DNA of 64,000 nucleotides, from assembly GCF_016865485.1 (NCBI RefSeq), contig NZ_AP024452.1:1014501-1078500 (forward strand). Direction: 5' to 3'. Shown here piece after piece: positions 59,187 to 64,000 of this stretch. The translations under genes were made by a program, and so were the position numbers. Numbering within the stretch: position 1 is the stretch's first letter; each line of letters opens with the position of its first letter. This DNA is from Luteitalea sp. TBR-22 (lineage in GTDB: Bacteria > Acidobacteriota > Vicinamibacteria > Vicinamibacterales > Vicinamibacteraceae). The notes beneath the pieces are model-generated. The model worked only from the letters and a program-made list of their open reading frames with translations. It did no database searches and was not told where the DNA came from.

Positions 59187-59277
59187 GGAGAGGTACCGAA
59201 GCGGTCATAACGGGGGCGCCTCGAAAGCGTCTAGACGGGAAACCGTCACGTGGGTTCGAATCCCACCCTCTCCGCCA
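59187..59277 (+). tRNA. tRNA-Ser (anticodon CGA)
   Basis: Acceptor GGAGAGG pairs with CCTCTCC; D-arm region TACCGAAGCGG; anticodon stem-loop GGCGC-CTCGAAA-GCGTC with CGA at 59222-59224; long variable arm ACGGGAAACCGT; T-arm GGGTTCGAATCCC; discriminator G and encoded CCA. The length (91 nt) and variable arm are typical of tRNA-Ser. Confidence 0.97.
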
Positions 59278-59474
59278 ACTCCTTCCCTTCGGTCAGTCGT
59301 TGTCGTCGAGGCTGTGTTCAGGCCAGCCGCGGCATCGCTGCGCGACGCCGCGAGCGGGCTCGAATCCCACCCTCTCCGCCAACTCCTTCCCTTCGGTCAG
59401 TCGTTGTCGTCGAGGCTGTGTTCAGGCCAGCCGCGGCATCGCTGCGCGACGCCGCGAGCGGGCTCGAATCCCAC
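59256..59474 (+). repeat. 104-bp tandem repeat containing the 3' end of tRNA-Ser
   Basis: From the T-arm of the tRNA (59256) the sequence repeats in 104-bp units (59256-59359 and 59360-59463 look identical by eye), then a third start TCGAATCCCAC breaks off at 59474. Each unit thus carries the tRNA 3' end CGAATCCCACCCTCTCCGCCA. In the copy, GGGTTCG is GGGCTCG. Confidence 0.93.
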
Positions 59475-59861
59475 CCCTCTGGTTCGTGAGTGGCTCGGGC
59501 TTGTCGCCATTGGCGCTTCGCGCCTCGGCTCCCACCCTTTCCCTCACCGATCCGCGGCAAGACGCCGTTCCTCTGCCGCTGGGTTCGTGAGGGTCGGTGC
59601 TGCGTCGCCATTGCCGCTTCGCGCCTCGGCTCCCACCCTTTCCCTCACCATCACGCGGGGAACGCCGAGCCGCGGCTTGCGTCGAGGGTCTTCTGCTGCT
59701 GACGGCAGGGGCGATGCTGTATCGTCTCTCGACGTGGCTGGCTCCCCAAGCCGACCAGGACTGCGAACGCCGCCATCGACGCGGTTCGGCAACATGTGCG
59801 CCGAACACGAGCGGCGCCTGATCGCCTCAACGACGGCGGTGCTCGCCGCCCTGGTGCGCCG
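59475..59861. repeat. Family C elements in a second tandem-like block
   Basis: Two roughly 101-bp units, each with GTCGCCATTG(G/C)CGCTTCGCGCCTCGGCTCCCACCC and a TTTCCCTCACC end, at 59503-59548 and 59604-59649. They are the inverted form of the family C element at 54.45 kb. From 59660 to 59861 no gene or repeat is recognised. Confidence 0.7.
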
Positions 59862-60542
59862 ATGATCCCCACACCCGACGATGCGCAGGCCGTCATCGTG
59901 TTCGGCCCGACTGGTACCGCGGGTGCCGGTGCGGTCGATGCCTGCCTTTCGGACCCGACGATCACGGAAGTGCGGGCGGTCACGCGTCGACCACTGGGCG
60001 TGTCCCACCCCAGGCTGCGCGAAGTGCGGTGTGCCGACTTCGCCCGCCTCGACGACATCGCATCGCACTTTGCCGGCGTCCTGGGCTGCCTCTTCTGTCT
60101 CGGCACGTCGGTGAGAAACGTCAGGGACGAGGACGAGTACCGCCATATCCATGTGATCTATGCGCTGGCCGCGGCGCGTGCCCTCCGTGCCACGAGCAAC
60201 GACGCGGCCTTCATCTATCTCTCCGGCGCGGGCGCACACCGGACGTCGCGCATGATGTGGGCCCGTGTGAAGGCCGAGGCGGAAGACCGCCTCGCCGACG
60301 TTGGACCGGGGCGACACGCCAACGTTCGACCAGCCGCCATCCTCCCGATGCATCCGACAGGTCTCGAGCGGCTGCTGCTGGCGCCACTGGTGCGGGCGAT
60401 CCCGGCGCTGGGCATCCCGTCGCGCGATCTGGGTCGCGCCATGCTGCGCCTGGCTGTGACGCGCGACTGGACGGGCACGCGCACGCTGGAGAATCGGGAG
60501 CTGCGCGCGCTCGCGCGCGCAGCGGCAGTGCCGCCGCCATGA
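59862..60542 (+). CDS. NAD(P)-binding Rossmann protein (atypical SDR, HTATIP2/YwnB-like)
   Basis: 226 residues from ATG 59862. Dinucleotide-binding AVIVFGPTGTAGAGAVDACL at about 10-30, then VRAVTRRPLGVSHPRL, LGCLFCLGTSV, and DAAFIYLSGAGAHRTSRMMWARVKAEAEDRLADVG, with a Tyr-less active site of the atypical SDR kind. RPAAILPM follows. Such proteins are thought to reduce or sense NAD(P)H; most are uncharacterised. Its context is repeat DNA upstream and a LysR fragment downstream. Confidence 0.88.
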   Translation: MIPTPDDAQAVIVFGPTGTAGAGAVDACLSDPTITEVRAVTRRPLGVSHPRLREVRCADFARLDDIASHFAGVLGCLFCLGTSVRNVRDEDEYRHIHVIYALAAARALRATSNDAAFIYLSGAGAHRTSRMMWARVKAEAEDRLADVGPGRHANVRPAAILPMHPTGLERLLLAPLVRAIPALGIPSRDLGRAMLRLAVTRDWTGTRTLENRELRALARAAAVPPP

Positions 60543-60587
60543 CGAGATTCTCAGCGCCGGTAGCACCGCCAGACGCGCGGACGAGCC

Positions 60588-61408
<821 letters not shown>

Positions 61409-61418
61409 CGCGAGCATC

Positions 61419-62639
61419 CTAGCCTGTCGGCCACGGACCGGGGAGCAACAACGGCGTCGCGAGTCCGGGAGCGTCAAGGCTCACCCACCTGCGAGCGCGT
61501 CCTCTTCCGCTGGGGTGGACGCGTCCTTCCTGCTGCAACGACTCGAGCGCCCGTTGCACCGTGCGCTGGCTGGCGCCCAGCGCCAGCGCCAGCGCCGAGC
61601 TCGACCACGACTCACCGTCGGCGAGCAGCGCCAGCACCGATGCATGCGGAGCGTCGCTCGGCGGTGCCAACACGACGATGTCGTCGCCAGAGGGGCGAGT
61701 CAGGACGAAGCCCTCCCGCGTCGCCGTCACGCCGACGATCCCGTGGAGGAGCCGACGGAGGCGCCCGACCTCCACCCGCAGCCGCGCGCGATGCGACTCG
61801 TCCGCTGACGTCGCGCCGAAGACCCGCGCGACCAGGCGCTCGCGTGAGGCGTCGCCTGGCCAGGCTTCCGCCAGCACACGCACCAGCGCCAGCAGTACCG
61901 GTCGTCGCCGGAACGAGACCGCGACCTGCCGGTGCCGGACCACGCATCGACACGCGTCGACGACGACCGCATCCGAGCGGAACAGGGCCTCGACGTCATC
62001 AAGCGTGACGATGCGCGAGTCGCTGCCCCTGATGAGGCGTGCGGCAGGCTCCCGCAGCACCGTCGACGCGTGCGCGACCTCGGCACTGAGCGCCGGAATC
62101 GCCGCGGTGCGTGCCGCCAGGGCAGCGCGACCGAACGCCGCGCGGGCGCGAGTGACGTCCAGTCGGCGCAAGGCCAGGCCAGCGACCACCAGCTCGTGGG
62201 CGGCGCGCGAAGTCGGCGCCAGCTCGGATGAATCGAGTTGCGTGGCGACGCGCTCCGCTTCGTCGAGTTGCCCGATCAGCGCCAGACGACGGACTTCGAG
62301 GTGGCGCGCGTGGGCAGCATTCGCGTCGTCGTGATGAGTGTGCAGGGTGTCCCGCGCGGCACTGAGCGTGCGCGGCGACCACGACATGTCGCGCAACACC
62401 AGCGCGATCTCGACGTCGGCGACGACACAGCGCGCCTGCGACACCACGTCCACCGGGCCGAAGGCACGGATCGCGCGACGGAGGAGCCCTCGCGCCTTTG
62501 CCAGTTCGCCGAGCTGCGCCATCGCGAGGCCGCGCAGGGCCAGGGCCGGCGCATCCTCGCGGAGCGCCACGCGCTTGAGCGCGCCGAGGGGATCCCCCGT
62601 GGCGAGCGCGTGCGCTGCCGCACGGATCAGCGAGTCCAT
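61419..62639 (-). CDS. Transcriptional regulator-like protein with helix-turn-helix ends
   Basis: 406 residues from ATG 62639. The N-terminal half is a helical repeat region (ALATGDPLGALKRVALREDAPALALRGLAMAQLGELAKARGLLRRAI, TPR-like). A wing-type region follows (SFRRRPVLLALVRVLAEAWPGDASRERLVARVFG...SHRARLRVEVGRLRRLLHG, like OmpR-type C-domains), then a C-terminal helix-turn-helix WSSSALALALGASQRTVQRALESLQQEGRVHPSGRGRARRWVS. The gene is divergent from the DUF899 gene with 122 nt between starts and probably regulates it. The two-DNA-binding-module layout is uncommon. Confidence 0.78.
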   Translation of the reverse strand: MDSLIRAAAHALATGDPLGALKRVALREDAPALALRGLAMAQLGELAKARGLLRRAIRAFGPVDVVSQARCVVADVEIALVLRDMSWSPRTLSAARDTLHTHHDDANAAHARHLEVRRLALIGQLDEAERVATQLDSSELAPTSRAAHELVVAGLALRRLDVTRARAAFGRAALAARTAAIPALSAEVAHASTVLREPAARLIRGSDSRIVTLDDVEALFRSDAVVVDACRCVVRHRQVAVSFRRRPVLLALVRVLAEAWPGDASRERLVARVFGATSADESHRARLRVEVGRLRRLLHGIVGVTATREGFVLTRPSGDDIVVLAPPSDAPHASVLALLADGESWSSSALALALGASQRTVQRALESLQQEGRVHPSGRGRARRWVSLDAPGLATPLLLPGPWPTG

Positions 62640-62761
62640 CGCAATCCCGTCACACTTGTCACTCTCCGCACTCCTGCCACGAAGGCTACATCTGTCTCCA
62701 CGCCAGTCGTGAGGGCCGACCGGGAGTGGTCGGGTCACGGGGCGCTCATGGAGGAGACATC

Positions 62762-63544
62762 ATGACGACGGAGACGACAACGGCGAGCATGGCTCGAGTC
62801 GGCACGCGGGAGGAGTGGCTGGCCGCGCGACTGGAACTGCTCCGCGCCGAGAAGGCGTTCACGCAGCAGAGCGACGAACTGTCCCGGCAGCGCCAGGCGC
62901 TGCCGTGGGTGCGGGTGGAGAAGGTCTATGACTTCGACACGGACGAGGGGGCGGCAACGCTGGCCGACCTCTTCCGCGGGCGTTCGCAGCTGCTGCTCTA
63001 TCACTTCATGTTCGGTCCCGACTACGAGGCCGGATGCCCGTCGTGCTCGACGATCGCCGACGGCTTCAATGGCATCGCCGTGCACCTGGCCAACCACGAC
63101 GTGACGCTGGCGGCCGTGTCGCGCGCGCCGCTGCCACGGCTGCGTGCGTACAAGCAGCGGATGGGGTGGACGTTCCCCTGGGCTTCCGCGGCCAGGACCG
63201 ACTTCAACGCGGACTTCAACGTGTGGTTCACCGAGGCCCAGCAGCGCGACGGACTTGTCGAGTACAACTACCGGCGCGAAGCGGCATGGCGGCTGAAGGG
63301 CGCGGTCGGACCGGTCGCCGAGATCGCCGCGATGACCGGCACAGACCCGGCCACCTACACGCGCGAGCGGCCGGGCATGAGCGCTTTCGTGCGTGACGGC
63401 GCGGTCGTCTACCACACGTACTCCACGTATGCGCGCGGGCTCGACGCCCTCTGGGGCATGTATCAGTGGCTCGACCGTGCGCCGAAGGGGCGCAACGAGT
63501 CGGGTGTGTGGTGGCGCCGGCACGACGAGTACGGCAGGCGATGA
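62762..63544 (+). CDS. DUF899 family (thioredoxin-like fold) protein
   Basis: 260 residues from ATG 62762, preceded by GGAGGAGAC. DUF899 wording: REEWLAARLELLRAEKAFTQQSDELSRQRQALPWVRVEKVYDFDT, LADLFRGRSQLLLYHFMFGPDYEAGCPSCSTIADGFNG with the CxxC pair, SRAPLPRLRAYKQRMGWTFPWASA, and VFVRDGAVVYHTYSTYARGLD-type ending. The domain is related to peroxiredoxin/thioredoxin folds; function unknown. Overlaps the next gene by ATGA, so the two are translated together. Confidence 0.93.
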   Translation: MTTETTTASMARVGTREEWLAARLELLRAEKAFTQQSDELSRQRQALPWVRVEKVYDFDTDEGAATLADLFRGRSQLLLYHFMFGPDYEAGCPSCSTIADGFNGIAVHLANHDVTLAAVSRAPLPRLRAYKQRMGWTFPWASAARTDFNADFNVWFTEAQQRDGLVEYNYRREAAWRLKGAVGPVAEIAAMTGTDPATYTRERPGMSAFVRDGAVVYHTYSTYARGLDALWGMYQWLDRAPKGRNESGVWWRRHDEYGRR

Positions 63545-64000
63545 CCACCGCCGCGGGAAGGCATCACCAGACGTGGGCCATGCACGGTGTCGCGATCGGC
63601 CTGTTCGCGGCCAGCGCATGGCTCACGGCCACGATGGCATCGGCTCCGATGCAGGGCCATGAGCTGTCGGTGCACGACGCGGCCGGCGTCGCGACGCCGT
63701 GGATGCCCGCGCCCGGGGGCAGACGGCTCGACGCTGCGGTGGCCTTCCTGGCGATGTGGAGTCCGATGATGGTGGCGATGATGCTGCCCGCCGCGTACCC
63801 GGAGCTGTGGAAGTACCACCGGGCGCTGCGGATCGGGCATGCACCGAACCCGAACCGACTGGCGGCGGTGGCTGGCCTGGGATACCTGGCCTACTGGACG
63901 GCGGTGGGCATCGCGGTGTTCGTGCTCGGCGCCGCGGCGATGGCGTCGGGAACGCATCACCATGCGCCCGACCTCCTGCCGTCGCCGTTGGTGGCGGGCG
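63541..64000 (+). CDS. DUF2182 predicted metal-binding membrane protein, 3' end cut by window
   Basis: 153 codons visible, open to the window edge. The first transmembrane helix is at about 14-35. MWSPMMVAMMLPAAYPELWKYHR is the characteristic Met-rich DUF2182 motif, with a further helix at LAAVAGLGYLAYWTAVGIAVFVLG. Family knowledge: DUF2182 proteins are membrane proteins with Met/His motifs suggestive of metal binding and often neighbour DUF899 or DUF1326 genes. The start overlaps the DUF899 stop. Confidence 0.9.
   Translation, partial: MTTAAGRHHQTWAMHGVAIGLFAASAWLTATMASAPMQGHELSVHDAAGVATPWMPAPGGRRLDAAVAFLAMWSPMMVAMMLPAAYPELWKYHRALRIGHAPNPNRLAAVAGLGYLAYWTAVGIAVFVLGAAAMASGTHHHAPDLLPSPLVAG

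Noticed and set aside
59256-59474. CRISPR-like array
   Set aside because: Units are contiguous 104-bp repeats without spacers, contain a tRNA end, and no cas gene is near.

Overview
The window is GC-rich, densely coding bacterial chromosome. It carries two TonB-dependent receptors (one Oar-like with an N-terminal carboxypeptidase-regulatory domain), Tat- and Sec-exported glycoside hydrolases and esterases, a futalosine-route menaquinone enzyme (MqnE), a PVC-type heme protein with HEAT-like repeats, and outer-membrane beta-barrels. This points to a Gram-negative, respiring, polymer-degrading soil-type heterotroph. My best inference is Acidobacteriota, class Vicinamibacteria (Luteitalea/Vicinamibacter-like); the assignment rests on gene content and base composition only. 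No phage, plasmid, transposase or CRISPR locus is visible.

Layout. 1-2.3 kb: a cobalamin riboswitch in front of a BtuB-like receptor. 2.6-4.2 kb: yjbQ-mqnE. 4.3-8.6 kb: a membrane protein and a large Oar-like receptor. 8.7-10.6 kb: a scar holding two gene fragments (SDR start, repeat-protein end) around a TPR gene. 10.7-17.3 kb: MscS channel, exported SDR, transglutaminase-core/WYFAEG-repeat protein, nucleoside hydrolase. 17.4-23.7 kb: CocE-type hydrolase, then a minus-strand run of zinc-ribbon protein, transglutaminase, esterase and an EfpL-like elongation factor P, with a DUF418 protein upstream. 24-26.8 kb: inositol oxygenase, nadA, superoxide dismutase. 26.9-31.7 kb: divergent amidohydrolase and PVC-type heme/HEAT protein. 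31.9-43.4 kb: moeA, GH16 plus beta-helix fusion, aroA, amidase, a CrtA-like protein, hom-moaB, GH3. 43.5-49.9 kb: GH116 glycosidase and a tightly overlapped trio of cupredoxin, membrane adenylate cyclase and outer-membrane barrel. 50-59 kb: small exported proteins, a kelch fragment, homocysteine methyltransferase, esterase, tRNA-Arg, M6 metalloprotease, REC domain, tadA. 59-60 kb: tRNA-Ser followed by tandem copies of its own 3' end. 60.5-64 kb: a LysR fragment, a beta-propeller, and a regulator divergent from a DUF899-DUF2182 pair cut by the window edge.

The most striking signal is not a gene. Intergenic space is filled with (a) tandem heptanucleotide arrays and (b) three families of short palindromes (A around GTCGAC-n-GTCGAC, B around GTAGGGCGCGGTG-n-CACCGCGCC, C around GGCGC-nnn-GCGCC). 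Palindrome arms differ between copies by paired changes that keep the stem. Both kinds cluster at gene ends, especially between convergent genes, and several genes take their stop codon from inside a repeat. They look like a REP-like system combined with heptamer slippage that shapes 3' ends.
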